Positions 44,201 to 52,942 of a stretch of 64,000 bases of DNA are shown one piece after another; the first letter of the stretch is position 1; the number at the start of each line of letters is the position of its first letter. Made by a program: the position numbers and the translations under genes. The DNA comes from Flavobacterium sp. M31R6 (GTDB lineage: Bacteria; Bacteroidota; Bacteroidia; Flavobacteriales; Flavobacteriaceae). The notes beneath the pieces were generated by a model. That model made no database searches. It saw only the letters and a list, made by a program, of their open reading frames with translations, and was not told the origin of the DNA. The DNA lies in contig NZ_CP054141.1 in assembly GCF_013284035.1 (NCBI RefSeq), forward strand, positions 992,001 through 1,056,000, given 5' to 3'.

Positions 44201-44681
44201 GATTTGAATTGACCACCGCATTTTGATTGTTGCCTACAGTAACACCACGGGAAAGACTTCCTGTTGCTAAAAGGCCATCAAACGGAATGTTTTTTGGAGC
44301 CGAAATACTCTCCATCCTGTATAAGTTCGGATTGGTGGCATCGTTGTCAATGATTTTGCTGCTGTCGTAAATGGTATATTCTTTGGTTAAAATATCCGGT
44401 AGTTTTAGATAATGAACCGTCAGAGAATCAGTAGGAGAGAAGTTTTGGTTTTTGAATAGAAGATAGCCTTTGGGAAAGTTGATTTGATACAAAGTACTGT
44501 CAACCACTTGGTTTTTGGTATCCAATATTTTAAAAAAACTGGAGTTGATGCTTACGGATTCCAAGTGAATAGTGTCTGTGGTAAAAGCTATTTTTTTGGT
44601 GGTGTAAGTCGAATCTATTTCTTGCGCCTGAAGCCCAGAAAAATAAAAAATGACAACCCAAAATAATACCTTTTTTAGCAT
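41250..44681 (-). CDS. Large outer-membrane protein of 1143 residues, family unknown (SprA-like motifs)
   Basis: Signal peptide 1-19 (YFSGLQAQ), then a large beta-rich protein ending VELRAYF with a terminal Phe, as in outer-membrane barrels. A characteristic motif RVYVNGVLLKRGENFDY followed by NSGEIVFN (about residues 300-327) resembles sequences in SprA, the T9SS outer-membrane channel. However, the protein is about half the length of SprA and lacks other recognisable SprA blocks. No function can be assigned. It is alone between the PBCV-adaptor gene and the aspartate kinase terminator. Confidence 0.8.
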   Translation of the reverse strand: MLKKVLFWVVIFYFSGLQAQEIDSTYTTKKIAFTTDTIHLESVSINSSFFKILDTKNQVVDSTLYQINFPKGYLLFKNQNFSPTDSLTVHYLKLPDILTKEYTIYDSSKIIDNDATNPNLYRMESISAPKNIPFDGLLATGSLSRGVTVGNNQNAVVNSNLDFQITGKISEKVSIRASIQDTNIPVQEGSYSQRLNQYDNIFMELFTDSWNVRAGDVFIGNNTTRFLTFNKKIQGLSATVNFGNEDSKTNVFASGGLVTGNYASSNFKGQEGNQGPYKLVGKNGELYVLVIIGSERVYVNGVLLKRGENFDYIIDYNSGEIVFNAQFPITSEMRIVVEYQYSENNYTRFITYDGGSYTDKKWNFGAAVYSENDLKNQPVQQNLSSEQAQILANAGDNPNMMVAPSAVPDTYDEKKIQYKKNILGASTIYEYSTNPDDELYNVQFTLIGQAKGNYILTNPTSVDKIFEYVAPVNGIPQGKYEPVIQLVAPIKAQVATFFGKYNPSEKTAVDFELAVSNNDKNLFSSIDDTNNQGLSGEINAKQRLYSKKWNIDAFFNYQGIDADFKPVERINSIEFYRDWNVNTTTIGDQSLLGTGLNFNLIPNENSKNIATITYAFQKLNLSNTYSGVKNNLNAGFEFTDWSIKNDGSYLKSDDLKNTSKFLRNFSHVRYNSKKNWIGSTLRFEDNQEKNKATQQFSLLSQRFSEYGIYAGHGDSTKVYVQLGYVKRVNDSVQNGLLQRVNTSNSYNLQTKLFQTESRDISLFVNYRQLNYTDPALKTTPSLNAKMLYNDQFFNKLIQSNTLYQTNSGTMPFQDYTYVEVPAGQGKYTWNDYNGNGIKDLEEFEIAPFSDLATYTRIFLPNQIYVKTNQNKFSQSFIINPIVWQNSTSFKKKLSYFYMQTSFIMDRKIKNSGEHLVLNPFESSSEDILGLIKTFTNSLSYNRGKRDNSVTYTFTKNETQNLLSIGTIQNKNSFHQLQYQHLLQKSWLFDILAKTIQTATESQTFAEKNYTIEGYLWTPKISYLFSKNVSLDLFYEYINKENQIGTLDTLTQNRFGTSFSYVGNSKFNVNGEVSLYENDFVGNEFSSAGYQMLEGLQRGQNVTWRTLFQMNLTKFLDLNFVYQGRKSETSDAIHTGSVELRAYF

Positions 44682-44813
44682 AAATAGTATAACTCCAAAG
44701 TGTCAAAAATAGTGTTTATTATTTTTATAATGTGTTAATTAGTCGATGTGACAATTCAAGATATTGAAAATGATTTTAAGGATTGAATTTTAGATAATTA
44801 GATACATTAAAAA

Positions 44814-44851
44814 TAAAAAAATGGAAGCCGAATTCTCAGCTTCCATTTTTA
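44814..44851. terminator. Terminator after aspartate kinase
   Basis: AAAAATGGAAGC pairs with GCTTCCATTTTT around CGAATTCTCA, leaving T-runs on both strands. It isolates aspartate kinase from the large outer-membrane gene. Confidence 0.85.
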
Positions 44852-44877
44852 AAGGTAATCAGTTTTTTGGTAATGTA

Positions 44878-46134
44878 TTAATTCTCTTTGGTTACAATTT
44901 GCATTGTTTCTCTACTCACTTGTTTCAAAAGAACTGTTTTGTTTTCTTCTACCGTTTGAGCGGCATTTTCATTAAAATGTCTAATGGTGTATAAAGTAAC
45001 ATTTTCGGTAAAATCTACTTTGAATTTTTTGGAAAGAATAGCATTCAATTCATTGAAATTTCCAAATTTATCTTCCACACAAACAGAAAAACTAATCGCA
45101 GAATTTTGGATTAAGTTTACTTTTAATTTGAATTGGTGAAATAAACCAAATATCTCGCTGATATTTTCTTCCATGATGAAAGAGAAATCTATCGAAGACA
45201 ATGAAATCAATAATTGGCTTCTTTTTACAATGAAACATGGTAAATATGGTTCTAAATCTACTCCTTTAGAAACGGCAGTTCCTTTTAACAATGGATTTAT
45301 AAACGATTTTACATATAATGGAATTTCCTTTTTCTGTAAAGGTTGTAAGGTTTTTGGGTGAATAACCGATGCGCCATAAAAGGCCAATTCGATAGCTTCA
45401 CGATAAGAAATTTGATTAAGCAAACTTGCATTTTCAAAATATCTTGGGTCGGCATTCATAACTCCAGGAACGTCTTTCCAGATTGTTACGCTTTCGGCAT
45501 TCAAGCAATAAGCAAAAATTGCGGCGGTATAATCCGAACCTTCACGACCTAAAGTGGTAGTGAAATTGTTTTCATCAGAACCCAAGAATCCTTGAGTAAT
45601 GTTCAATATTTTGCGTTTGATGTTGTTGGCAATATTTTTTTGCGTCAATTCCCAATCCACTTCCGCATCTCGGTAAGTTGAATCTGTTTTTATAAAGTTT
45701 CTAACGTCCAGCCATTGTGTTTGAATACCTTTGAATGCCATAAAATGACTCAAAATAGTAGTCGAAATCAATTCTCCGAAGCTTACGATTTGGTCGTAAA
45801 CAAAATTGTAATTTGGAGATTTATTATGGGCCAGAAAATATTCTAAATCAGCAAACTGAGCATTCACAGCGGCAAAAACTTCATTTGTTTCATCTTCAAA
45901 CAAATCCAACAAGATTTGATTGTGGTATTTTTTTACTTCTTGTACCGATGAATTCAATTCTGGAGATTTGTCAAAATAGTTTTTGATAACCTCTTCCAGA
46001 GCATTAGTTGTTTTTCCCATTGCCGAAACAATCACTAATACATCCTCATAACCCACTTGTTGCAAAACGTCGTAAACGTTCTTGATACCGGCTGCATCTT
46101 TCACGGAAGCACCACCAAATTTAAATACCCTCAT
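44878..46134 (-). CDS. Aspartate kinase (monofunctional)
   Basis: Phosphorylates aspartate, the first step to lysine, threonine and methionine. It has 418 residues. The N-terminal KFGGASV motif (residues 5-11) is the amino-acid-kinase signature, with Ala where Thr is common. FTTTLGREGSDYTAAIFAYC and KDVPGVMNADPRYF are the substrate and ATP sites. The C-terminal part (about 300-418) holds ACT-like regulatory domains, so feedback control is likely. There is no fused homoserine dehydrogenase. Followed downstream by a strong terminator, so it is transcribed alone or with the GNAT gene 65 bp upstream. Confidence 0.94.
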   Translation of the reverse strand: MRVFKFGGASVKDAAGIKNVYDVLQQVGYEDVLVIVSAMGKTTNALEEVIKNYFDKSPELNSSVQEVKKYHNQILLDLFEDETNEVFAAVNAQFADLEYFLAHNKSPNYNFVYDQIVSFGELISTTILSHFMAFKGIQTQWLDVRNFIKTDSTYRDAEVDWELTQKNIANNIKRKILNITQGFLGSDENNFTTTLGREGSDYTAAIFAYCLNAESVTIWKDVPGVMNADPRYFENASLLNQISYREAIELAFYGASVIHPKTLQPLQKKEIPLYVKSFINPLLKGTAVSKGVDLEPYLPCFIVKRSQLLISLSSIDFSFIMEENISEIFGLFHQFKLKVNLIQNSAISFSVCVEDKFGNFNELNAILSKKFKVDFTENVTLYTIRHFNENAAQTVEENKTVLLKQVSRETMQIVTKEN

Positions 46135-46199
46135 TTTAATTTAGATTTTAGATTTCAGATTTTGGAATTTCTCCAAAACGAAATCATATTTTATTTTTT

Positions 46200-46682
46200 T
46201 TAATTTCTTAATTTGTTGTCCACAAAATAGTTGATTGCAGCTTCGTCCATTTGTGCAACTCTCCATTCGTCTAAAACTTTGGCTCCTGATTTTTCATAAA
46301 AATCAATTGCTGGTGTGTTCCAGTCCAAGACATTCCAATCAATTCTTCGAACCTTATCTTTTTTGGCTTGTTTGATGATTTCAGAATACAGAGCATAACC
46401 CAATCCGGTTCCGCGCATGCTATCTTTAACTACTAAATCTTCCAAATGGATTGTTTTTCCTTTCCAAGTAGAGTATCGGTAATAATACAAAGCAATGCCT
46501 ACAATTTCTTTTTCAACCTCGGCAACAAAAACCTGAAACAATGGATTTGTTCCAAAACCATCACGAATTAAATCTTCTTCGGTGATCAAAACGGCATCTG
46601 GCTCTTTTTCGAATACGGCCAACTCCTTAATTAATGCCAAAACACCGTGCATGTCCTGTTTTTCTCCTTTGCGTATTTTCAT
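46200..46682 (-). CDS. GNAT-family N-acetyltransferase
   Basis: A 160-residue single-domain acetyltransferase. The acetyl-CoA pyrophosphate loop is in DSMRGTGLGYALYSEI (about residues 87-102, Q/RxxGxG type), with beta-bulge HLEDLVVKD before it and WNTPAIDFYEKSGAKV after, as in the spermidine/diamine acetyltransferase branch. The start MKIRKGEKQDMHGVL is typical. Substrate is unknown; polyamines or thialysine are possible. Upstream of aspartate kinase on the same strand and perhaps in the same transcript. Confidence 0.9.
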   Translation of the reverse strand: MKIRKGEKQDMHGVLALIKELAVFEKEPDAVLITEEDLIRDGFGTNPLFQVFVAEVEKEIVGIALYYYRYSTWKGKTIHLEDLVVKDSMRGTGLGYALYSEIIKQAKKDKVRRIDWNVLDWNTPAIDFYEKSGAKVLDEWRVAQMDEAAINYFVDNKLRN

Positions 46683-46852
46683 GATTTCGTATTATTATTC
46701 TTGAATTCTATTAAAAAACAGTCAAATAGTGACTAGTTTTTATGGAATATGTAGCAAATATACAATACTGATAAACTATCTAAGTATTATTCTTTTCAAT
46801 TTCACAAAAAAAACGATATTTGTGACTTCAAACTAACTACATCGATTTCGTA

Positions 46853-47872
46853 ATGGAAGAAAGAAACAAAACACTAGGGGAATTTATTATTGAAAACCAA
46901 AAAGCTTTCCAATATTCATCAGGTGAATTATCCAGGATTATCAACTCAATTCGTTTGGCGGCCAAAGTGGTCAATTACAAAGTAAATAAAGCTGGATTAG
47001 TCGATATAATAGGAGCAGCCGGAGAACAAAATATTCAAGGCGAAGACCAACAAAAATTGGATGTATATGCCAATGAGATTTTTATTCAAACCTTAATTAA
47101 CCGCGAAATTGTTTGTGGTATCGCTTCAGAAGAAAATGATGATTTTATTACGGTAGAAGGAAGTGATAGCAGTCATAATAATAAATATGTGGTTTTGATG
47201 GATCCTCTTGATGGATCTTCGAATATTGATGTAAATGTTACAGTGGGGACTATATTTTCGGTTTATAGAAGAGTAACGCCTATAGGAACTCCGGTTACAT
47301 TAGAAGATTTTTTGCAACCGGGTACGCAACAAGTAGCTGCAGGTTATGTAATTTATGGAACGTCAACTATGCTTGTATATACTACAGGTCATGGAGTAAA
47401 CGGATTTACTTTGAATCCCGCTATTGGAACATTTTACCTTTCGCATCCCAATATGAAATTCTCTGAAGATGGTAATATCTATTCCATCAACGAAGGAAAT
47501 TATGTTCATTTTCCGCAAGGGGTGAAAGATTATATCAAGTATTGTCAATTGGAAGAAGAAGATCGTCCTTATACTTCTCGCTACATTGGAAGTTTAGTGG
47601 CGGATATTCATAGAAATATGATTAAAGGGGGGATTTATATTTATCCTACCAGTAAAAAAGCACCAAAAGGGAAGTTACGTTTGTTATACGAATGTAATCC
47701 TATGGCATTTATTGTGGAGCAGGCTGGTGGAAAAGCTTCGGATGGTTTTGATAGAATAATGGAAATCCAACCTACAGAATTACACGAAAGGGTGCCTTTC
47801 TTTTGCGGTAGCATAAAAATGGTTGAAAAAGCAGAAGAGTTTATGTATAAAGCAAAACTGAGTAAATATTAA
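46853..47872 (+). CDS. fbp: Fructose-1,6-bisphosphatase, class 1
   Basis: Gluconeogenic phosphatase that removes the C1 phosphate of fructose-1,6-bisphosphate. The 339-residue protein has the Mg-binding motif [20 protein letters not shown] (about residues 113-132), SEENDD (about 86-91) and the KGGIYIYP and [15 protein letters not shown] segments. It is monocistronic. A -7-like GATATTTG (one mismatch) lies about 40 bp upstream, and a bidirectional terminator follows. Confidence 0.97.
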   Translation: MEERNKTLGEFIIENQKAFQYSSGELSRIINSIRLAAKVVNYKVNKAGLVDIIGAAGEQNIQGEDQQKLDVYANEIFIQTLINREIVCGIASEENDDFITVEGSDSSHNNKYVVLMDPLDGSSNIDVNVTVGTIFSVYRRVTPIGTPVTLEDFLQPGTQQVAAGYVIYGTSTMLVYTTGHGVNGFTLNPAIGTFYLSHPNMKFSEDGNIYSINEGNYVHFPQGVKDYIKYCQLEEEDRPYTSRYIGSLVADIHRNMIKGGIYIYPTSKKAPKGKLRLLYECNPMAFIVEQAGGKASDGFDRIMEIQPTELHERVPFFCGSIKMVEKAEEFMYKAKLSKY

Positions 47873-47900
47873 ACCAAGAAACAAACCAAAGATTAAACCA

Positions 47901-47936
47901 AAAAACAGCTCCTAAATTGGAGCTGTTTTTTATTTA
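47901..47936. terminator. Bidirectional terminator between fbp and the TerB-like gene
   Basis: AAAACAGCTCC pairs with GGAGCTGTTTT around TAAATT. It follows fbp on plus, and on minus overlaps the stop codon of the TerB-like gene. Confidence 0.85.
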
Positions 47937-48361
47937 TACATATTCTTCATTTCATATATAAAAGTATCTAGATCTACATGTTTATCAACCAATTTGAGTG
48001 CTTTGTCCACAATATAATTCACATTGGCAGGAGTAAATCCTAAAGCTAATGCAAATTTAACCATTAAGTGTTCTTGCTGATCTCCCAGTTGATGGTCTCG
48101 GCGAACTATTCTGGCTAGTTTGTGGAGACTTTCCAGTCTTTCAATGTATAAGTATGGTGCGTTGATTGGATATTTGTTCGGATCTTTTAAAATCTCTTTG
48201 TATTCTTCTTCGGAAATTTCAAGATCCACAGCAAGTTTGTCCAGAAATTTTTGTTCTTGTTCCGTAATATTTCCACCGGCATAGGCTACCCGCACAATGG
48301 CTGAAAAATGGCCTTTGTTTGCTTGGTTGAATTCGCTACTAAATAAATCTGAGAATGGCAT
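47930..48361 (-). CDS. TerB-family protein
   Basis: A 143-residue helical protein of the TerB/DUF533-like fold: FSAIVRVAYAGGNITEQEQKFLDKLAVDL in helices one and two, then ISEEEYKEIL and a C-terminal LGFTPANVNYIVDKALKLV. TerB domains are linked with tellurite resistance and metal-related envelope stress in some operons, but no other ter genes are here. Read the tellurite label as a family name only. A single gene, converging on fbp. Confidence 0.85.
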   Translation of the reverse strand: MPFSDLFSSEFNQANKGHFSAIVRVAYAGGNITEQEQKFLDKLAVDLEISEEEYKEILKDPNKYPINAPYLYIERLESLHKLARIVRRDHQLGDQQEHLMVKFALALGFTPANVNYIVDKALKLVDKHVDLDTFIYEMKNMYK

Positions 48362-48545
48362 AATTGTGGTGTTTAAGGTTTGACATAAAGATAATTAATT
48401 TTTCACTAATGATTTTTGTTTTTAATGACTTTTTTGTACGATTGACCTCTATTTTTTATTTTTTTTGAAGAATGATTTTTTAATCAAATATTCCATTTTC
48501 AAAATTAATCGTAAGTTTACAACCCCATATCAATTTAATTATTTT

Positions 48546-49142
48546 ATGATGTCAGAATTTTTGATTTACTTTCAAATAGGATTGAAACACGTACTGGATA
48601 TACATTCCTATGATCATGTTTTATTTTTAATTGCTTTGTCTGTTCCTTTTTCGTTTAATGACTGGAAAAGGATTTTGCTTTTGGTAACTGTGTTTACTTT
48701 GGGACATACAACCGCATTGTTTCTTTCCGTTTTTGGAATTATTTCAGTTAAGGTAAATGTGGTAGAACTGCTTATTCCGATTACAATATTAATAACGGCT
48801 CTCTATAATTTGTTTACAGCTGGTAAATCCAGTAAAAATGGTAGTGTCAATTTAGTTTTTATAATAACGCTTTTCTTTGGAATCATTCATGGTTTAGGTT
48901 TTTCTAATTATTTTAAAACGATATTAGGAGGAAGTCCAAGTTCGAAGTTATTGCCGATGGCCGAATTTGCACTGGGAATCGAAGCCGCTCAAATTGTGGT
49001 AGTGATTGTTGTGTTGATTTTGTCGTATATTGTACAAACGGTATTTCGTTTTTCAAAACGCGATTGGACATTAGTGATGTCGGCATTTATAATTGGGGTA
49101 GTGTTGCCTATGATTCTGGAAAGTGAAATCTGGAAAAGATAA
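48546..49142 (+). CDS. HupE/UreJ-like membrane protein
   Basis: A 198-residue membrane protein with about six helices. It starts with GLKHVLDIHSYDHVLFL, a His/Asp-rich signature of the HupE/UreJ family (Ni or other metal uptake, best known near hydrogenase and urease genes). A second histidine cluster is in TLGHTTALFL and FGIIHGLGFSNYF. There are no urease or hydrogenase genes nearby, so the metal is not known. The longer frame from 48465 lacks support; the Met at 48546 or 48549 starts just before the first helix. It is 8 bp ahead of dCMP deaminase. Confidence 0.85.
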   Translation: MMSEFLIYFQIGLKHVLDIHSYDHVLFLIALSVPFSFNDWKRILLLVTVFTLGHTTALFLSVFGIISVKVNVVELLIPITILITALYNLFTAGKSSKNGSVNLVFIITLFFGIIHGLGFSNYFKTILGGSPSSKLLPMAEFALGIEAAQIVVVIVVLILSYIVQTVFRFSKRDWTLVMSAFIIGVVLPMILESEIWKR

Positions 49143-49150
49143 TTCAAAAT

Positions 49151-49582
49151 ATGAACAAAATAAAATTAAATAAATACGACAAAGCCTATCTTAGGATTGC
49201 TACAGAATGGGGTTTGTTGTCCTATTGCCAAAGAAAAAAAGTAGGTGCTATCATAGTAAAAGACCGTATGATTATTTCGGACGGATATAATGGAACACCA
49301 TCAGGATTTGAAAACTGTTGTGAAGACGAAGAAGGTTTGACACGTTGGGATGTTCTCCACGCTGAAGCAAATGCGATATTGAAAGTGGCCAGATCAACTC
49401 AATCCTGTGAAGGGGCGACTTTGTATATCACACTTTCGCCTTGTAAGGAATGCAGCAAATTGATTCACCAATCGGGGATAAAAAGAGTGGTTTACCACAA
49501 TGGATACCGTGATGATTCCGGAATACAATTTTTAATGAAAGCAGGCATAGAAGTAGAACATATTCCCGTTTTGGAAGATTAA
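49151..49582 (+). CDS. Deoxycytidylate (dCMP) deaminase-like protein
   Basis: A 143-residue zinc deaminase. The active site reads HAEANAIL (His, Glu) and PCKECSK (two Zn cysteines), with a third cluster CQRKKVGAIIVKD near the N-terminus. GYNGTPSGFENCCED is typical of dCMP/ComE-type deaminases. It would turn dCMP to dUMP, feeding dTMP synthesis. Together with NrdAB and dGTPase further right, it makes a second dNTP-related gene in the window, though not in one operon. Flanked by the HupE-like gene (8 bp) and the S41 protease gene (6 bp). Confidence 0.93.
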   Translation: MNKIKLNKYDKAYLRIATEWGLLSYCQRKKVGAIIVKDRMIISDGYNGTPSGFENCCEDEEGLTRWDVLHAEANAILKVARSTQSCEGATLYITLSPCKECSKLIHQSGIKRVVYHNGYRDDSGIQFLMKAGIEVEHIPVLED

Positions 49583-49588
49583 AAGCAA

Positions 49589-51184
49589 ATGAAATTCGAC
49601 AACAAATATTTACCCATACTTATCGGTGGCATTTTTGCCCTTGGAATTTTTATTGGCAGTTTGTCCGGTACGCCTTTGTCCAAATCTTTTATGGCCAAAA
49701 AGAATACCAAAGAAAAACTCAATAAACTGATTGATTTCATTGACAACGAATATGTAGATGATGTAAATACCGATTCGATTGTTAGTCTTACGGTAAATAG
49801 CATCTTAGCAAAATTAGATCCACATTCCGTGTACATTCCGCCAAAAGATCAAGCCGAAATAGCTGAGACAATGAAAGGCGATTTTGTTGGGATTGGAATT
49901 AATTTTTATATGCACAATGATTCTGTTGCGGTTATAAATCCAGTTAAAAATGGCCCTTCGGCAAAAGCAGGAATCAAGGCTGGAGACCGAATTTTGTATG
50001 CAGATAAAACTAAGTTATTTGGTCGAAAATTGCCTAATGACAGTTTGTTTGCCACGCTAAAAGGGGAGGCAGGGTCGCAAATTGAATTGACGGTTTATAG
50101 AAAATCCGAACACAAGAAAATGAAGGTTACCATAAAGCGCGATGTAATTCCTTTAAAAAGTGTTGATGTTGCAATGCTTTTGGACAAAAATACGGGTTAT
50201 ATCAAGATTAACCGTTTTGCGGAAACTACTTTCGATGAGTTTAAAAAAGGTTTGACTTCTTTGAAAAAACAAGGAATTAAAACACTGGTGATCGATGTTC
50301 GGGATAATGGGGGCGGTTATATGGAAGAAGCCATTGCTATTGCCGATGAGTTTTTGAAAGACAAAGAATTAATTGTTTTTACCAAAAGCAAGAAAGAGCC
50401 AACTGAAAAAACCTATGCTACAGAAGAGGGTAGCTTCGAAACCGGAAATGTATTTGTTTTGATTAATGAAAACAGTGCTTCGGCGAGTGAAATTTTGGCT
50501 GGAGCGATACAGGATAATGATCGTGGAACTATTGTGGGAAGACGATCATTTGGAAAAGGATTGGTACAACGTGAGATGGATTTTAATGACGGTTCAGCTG
50601 TGCGATTGACCATTGCCAGATATTATACACCAACGGGTAGGTCTATTCAAAAGCCATATTCTAAAGGGAATGAGGAATACTTCAAAGAATCGGATGATCG
50701 TTTTTTGCATGGCGAATTGTATAAAAAAGACAGCATAAAAGTGGTTGATTCTTTAAAGTTTAAAACCAAAAAAGGGAAGATTGTTTATGGCGGTGGCGGA
50801 ATTGTGCCCGATGTTTTCGTGCCTTTGGAAGCAGAGCATGGAGCAGAAAATATTTCATATTTGTTGCAGTCAGGTATTGTAGGACATTTTGTTTTTGAAG
50901 AGTTAGACAAAGATAGAAATGCATTTACCAAATTGACTTTCGATCAATTTAAAATGCAAATAAACGCTACCGATTCGTATTTTAATGCTTTCCAAAAATA
51001 CCTTTCCAAAAACGGTTTGGAGGTTAATCTTGGGAACTATAAAACATTGGTAAAAAGATATGTCAGTGCAGAGTTTGCAAAACAGTTATTTGGGGATACT
51101 TACTACTACGAAATGGTTTTGAAAGACGACGCTATGATAAAAGCAGTTTTGAAGGAAAATTCTAAACTTGAAACTTCAAAGTAA
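49589..51184 (+). CDS. C-terminal processing protease, S41 family
   Basis: A 531-residue periplasmic, membrane-anchored protease. The N-terminal hydrophobic segment (about 7-27) is a signal anchor. A PDZ domain is at about 85-165 (VGIGINFYMHNDSVAVINP). The catalytic Ser is in ENSASASEILAGA (about 294-306) and the Lys in RRSFGKGLVQ (about 318-327). The motif VIDVRDNGGGYMEEAIAIAD lies between. CTPs trim membrane and periplasmic proteins in envelope maintenance. It is the last gene of the HupE-dCMP deaminase-S41 set. Confidence 0.94.
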   Translation: MKFDNKYLPILIGGIFALGIFIGSLSGTPLSKSFMAKKNTKEKLNKLIDFIDNEYVDDVNTDSIVSLTVNSILAKLDPHSVYIPPKDQAEIAETMKGDFVGIGINFYMHNDSVAVINPVKNGPSAKAGIKAGDRILYADKTKLFGRKLPNDSLFATLKGEAGSQIELTVYRKSEHKKMKVTIKRDVIPLKSVDVAMLLDKNTGYIKINRFAETTFDEFKKGLTSLKKQGIKTLVIDVRDNGGGYMEEAIAIADEFLKDKELIVFTKSKKEPTEKTYATEEGSFETGNVFVLINENSASASEILAGAIQDNDRGTIVGRRSFGKGLVQREMDFNDGSAVRLTIARYYTPTGRSIQKPYSKGNEEYFKESDDRFLHGELYKKDSIKVVDSLKFKTKKGKIVYGGGGIVPDVFVPLEAEHGAENISYLLQSGIVGHFVFEELDKDRNAFTKLTFDQFKMQINATDSYFNAFQKYLSKNGLEVNLGNYKTLVKRYVSAEFAKQLFGDTYYYEMVLKDDAMIKAVLKENSKLETSK

Positions 51185-51205
51185 TTTAATATAGGTGTAA
51201 ACAGT

Positions 51206-51814
51206 TTATTTTCTAATGCTGTCGTGCGAATGCGTCTGAATTCCCTCGTTCCATAAAGTAAGTAAATCGGTAGCGACAGCTGCGCCACTCCCTGCGGCAA
51301 TAGCCAATTGGCTTCGCCAGCCCGCAAGAGTTCCTATTACATAAATACCATCAGCCACTTTATGGTCAATATTCTTAAGTTGAATCCTTTGTTTTTCGGG
51401 AAGGGCTTTTTTATGCGGTTCCACAAACTGCATTAAGCCTTCGATAGCAAAAGTATTGGCTGATCCAATCCCAATTACGATAGTAGCAGTTTTGTATGTG
51501 TTTTTGTTTGTAACAACTGTAAATTCGGGATAGAGACCTTCTATTTTCAATACTTTTTCCTCTGGGATTTGAAGAATATGGGGATAAGTGTTGGATAAAT
51601 GATCGATGCTCTCAATTAGTAATTCCGAACCTAATTTTCCAGGAGGAATTCCGTAAGCATTGTTGAAAAGGGCCTCTTGAAGAGATGAAGTCTTTTGATG
51701 CGTGAGAATTCCGATTTTCTTAGACGAAACAAAAGTTTTCTTTTTAGCGGAACCCAATACCATAGCGCATGATATTCCGGAAACGCCACCGCCTATAATT
51801 AATACGTCAAACAC
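51206..51814 (-). CDS. Short one-domain FAD-dependent oxidoreductase (thioredoxin-reductase-like)
   Basis: A 202-residue flavoprotein with the Rossmann FAD motif DVLIIGGGVSGISCAMVLG (residues 3-21) and a second FAD segment, DGIYVIGTLAGWRSQLAIAAGSGAA, near the end. Thioredoxin reductases are about 310 residues and have a separate NADPH domain with CxxC between these. That domain and the cysteines are missing here. The two FAD segments are joined by about 120 residues that may bind a different partner. The gene has no frameshift inside, so the short form looks real. It is 2 bp from a small membrane-protein gene. Confidence 0.85.
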   Translation of the reverse strand: MFDVLIIGGGVSGISCAMVLGSAKKKTFVSSKKIGILTHQKTSSLQEALFNNAYGIPPGKLGSELLIESIDHLSNTYPHILQIPEEKVLKIEGLYPEFTVVTNKNTYKTATIVIGIGSANTFAIEGLMQFVEPHKKALPEKQRIQLKNIDHKVADGIYVIGTLAGWRSQLAIAAGSGAAVATDLLTLWNEGIQTHSHDSIRK

Positions 51815-51816
51815 AG

Positions 51817-52020
51817 TTATGCGTTGTCGTTCATTTTTTCAACTATTTTTTTAGACATTCTAAAAATAAGAAGAATTAATACCGCACAAAATGAAGCGAC
51901 TACACCAACGAACGCCACTATGCTATCTCCTTTAAATGGATTTTGAAAATCAATTAAAGTAATATTGAAAATAAGAAGCGCAACTGCCAAAAGCACTAAA
52001 ATGTTAGTGAAAGTTTTCAT
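51817..52020 (-). CDS. Small two-helix membrane protein
   Basis: A 67-residue protein with hydrophobic helices at about 5-23 and 36-53, joined by DFQNPFKGDS, and a charged tail RMSKKIVEKMNDNA. I do not recognise a family. It is 2 bp upstream of the FAD protein gene and on the same strand, so the two probably share a transcript. It may anchor or assist that flavoprotein, but this is only from position. Confidence 0.7.
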   Translation of the reverse strand: MKTFTNILVLLAVALLIFNITLIDFQNPFKGDSIVAFVGVVASFCAVLILLIFRMSKKIVEKMNDNA

Positions 52021-52148
52021 AGGTTTAATTTTTTTATAAAAAATGCCAAAGTATTTTTGAGTCTAATTTTGAAATAAAAATTGCTTAAAAATGGGCTTTA
52101 ATCTTTGACGAATAAAATATTTAGGGGGTAAATTTATAATTTTTTTTT

Positions 52149-52727
52149 TTAGACAAACAAACCTTTAACATTAGCGGCGAATAATTTAACAGCTATTGCT
52201 AAAAGTACTACACCAAAAGTCTTACGAATTACGCCAAGTCCATTTTGTCCAAGCATTTTTTCAATTTTACCGGATGATTTCAGGACAATATAAACCAATA
52301 TAATGTTCAATATAATTGCGAGGACAATATTTATAGTGTGGAATTGTGAACGTAAAGAAAGTAAAGTGGTCATTGTTCCTGCGCCCGCAATTAATGGAAA
52401 TGCCAATGGTACAATCGAGGCGGAACTCGCTTCTTCGTCTCGATAAATACGAATACCTAAAATCATTTCCAAGGCCAAAAAGAATAATACAAAAGAACCT
52501 GCCACTGCAAATGAATGGACATCAATTCCTATTAGGCTTAAAAATTCCTCTCCAATAAACAAAAACAATATCATAATCAATCCTGCTACCAAAGCTGCTT
52601 TTTCCGATTCGATATGGCCGTGTTTGGCTCTCAGCCCCACTATGATTGGAATAGATCCAACTATATCAATTACGGCAAAAAGCACCATTCCTACGGTTAT
52701 TATTTCCTTCAAATTAAAATCCATCAT
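52149..52727 (-). CDS. MarC-family membrane protein
   Basis: A 192-residue protein with about six hydrophobic helices, matching the MarC/UPF0056 family. Markers are FAVIDIVGSIPIIVGL near the N-terminus, FFLALEMILGIRIYR in the middle, and PLAFPLIAGAGTMTTLLSL, a Pro/Gly-rich loop typical for the family. MarC was once linked with multiple antibiotic resistance, but that link has not held; function is unknown. Start may be Met1 or Met2 (52727 or 52724). Confidence 0.9.
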   Translation of the reverse strand: MMDFNLKEIITVGMVLFAVIDIVGSIPIIVGLRAKHGHIESEKAALVAGLIMILFLFIGEEFLSLIGIDVHSFAVAGSFVLFFLALEMILGIRIYRDEEASSASIVPLAFPLIAGAGTMTTLLSLRSQFHTINIVLAIILNIILVYIVLKSSGKIEKMLGQNGLGVIRKTFGVVLLAIAVKLFAANVKGLFV

Positions 52728-52910
52728 AAGTATTATTTTTTTTATGAAAAGTTGGGTAAATCTTTTTTGTCTTTCAAAAATACGGTTATTTTTTCATTTT
52801 GGGAATTCTATTATTAAATGATTGAAAAGTAGGTTTTTTTGCTTTTTGTTGAATTATTAAAATAGGATAAATCAAACGTTAAAATATTTAACTTACTGAA
52901 AATCAATTAG

Positions 52911-52918
52911 TAAATTTG
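52911..52918 (+). promoter_or_regulatory. -7 promoter element for the DUF4412 gene
   Basis: TAAATTTG, a perfect TAnnTTTG, 25 bp before ATG 52943. No clear -33 match. It lies upstream of the preferred start codon and inside the longer open frame, supporting the shorter start. Confidence 0.45.
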
Positions 52919-52942
52919 TTTGTAATTTTAAATATACTAACT

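Noticed and set aside
47930..48361. Tellurite resistance operon
   Set aside because: Only a TerB-like gene is present, with no terC, terD or other partners nearby.
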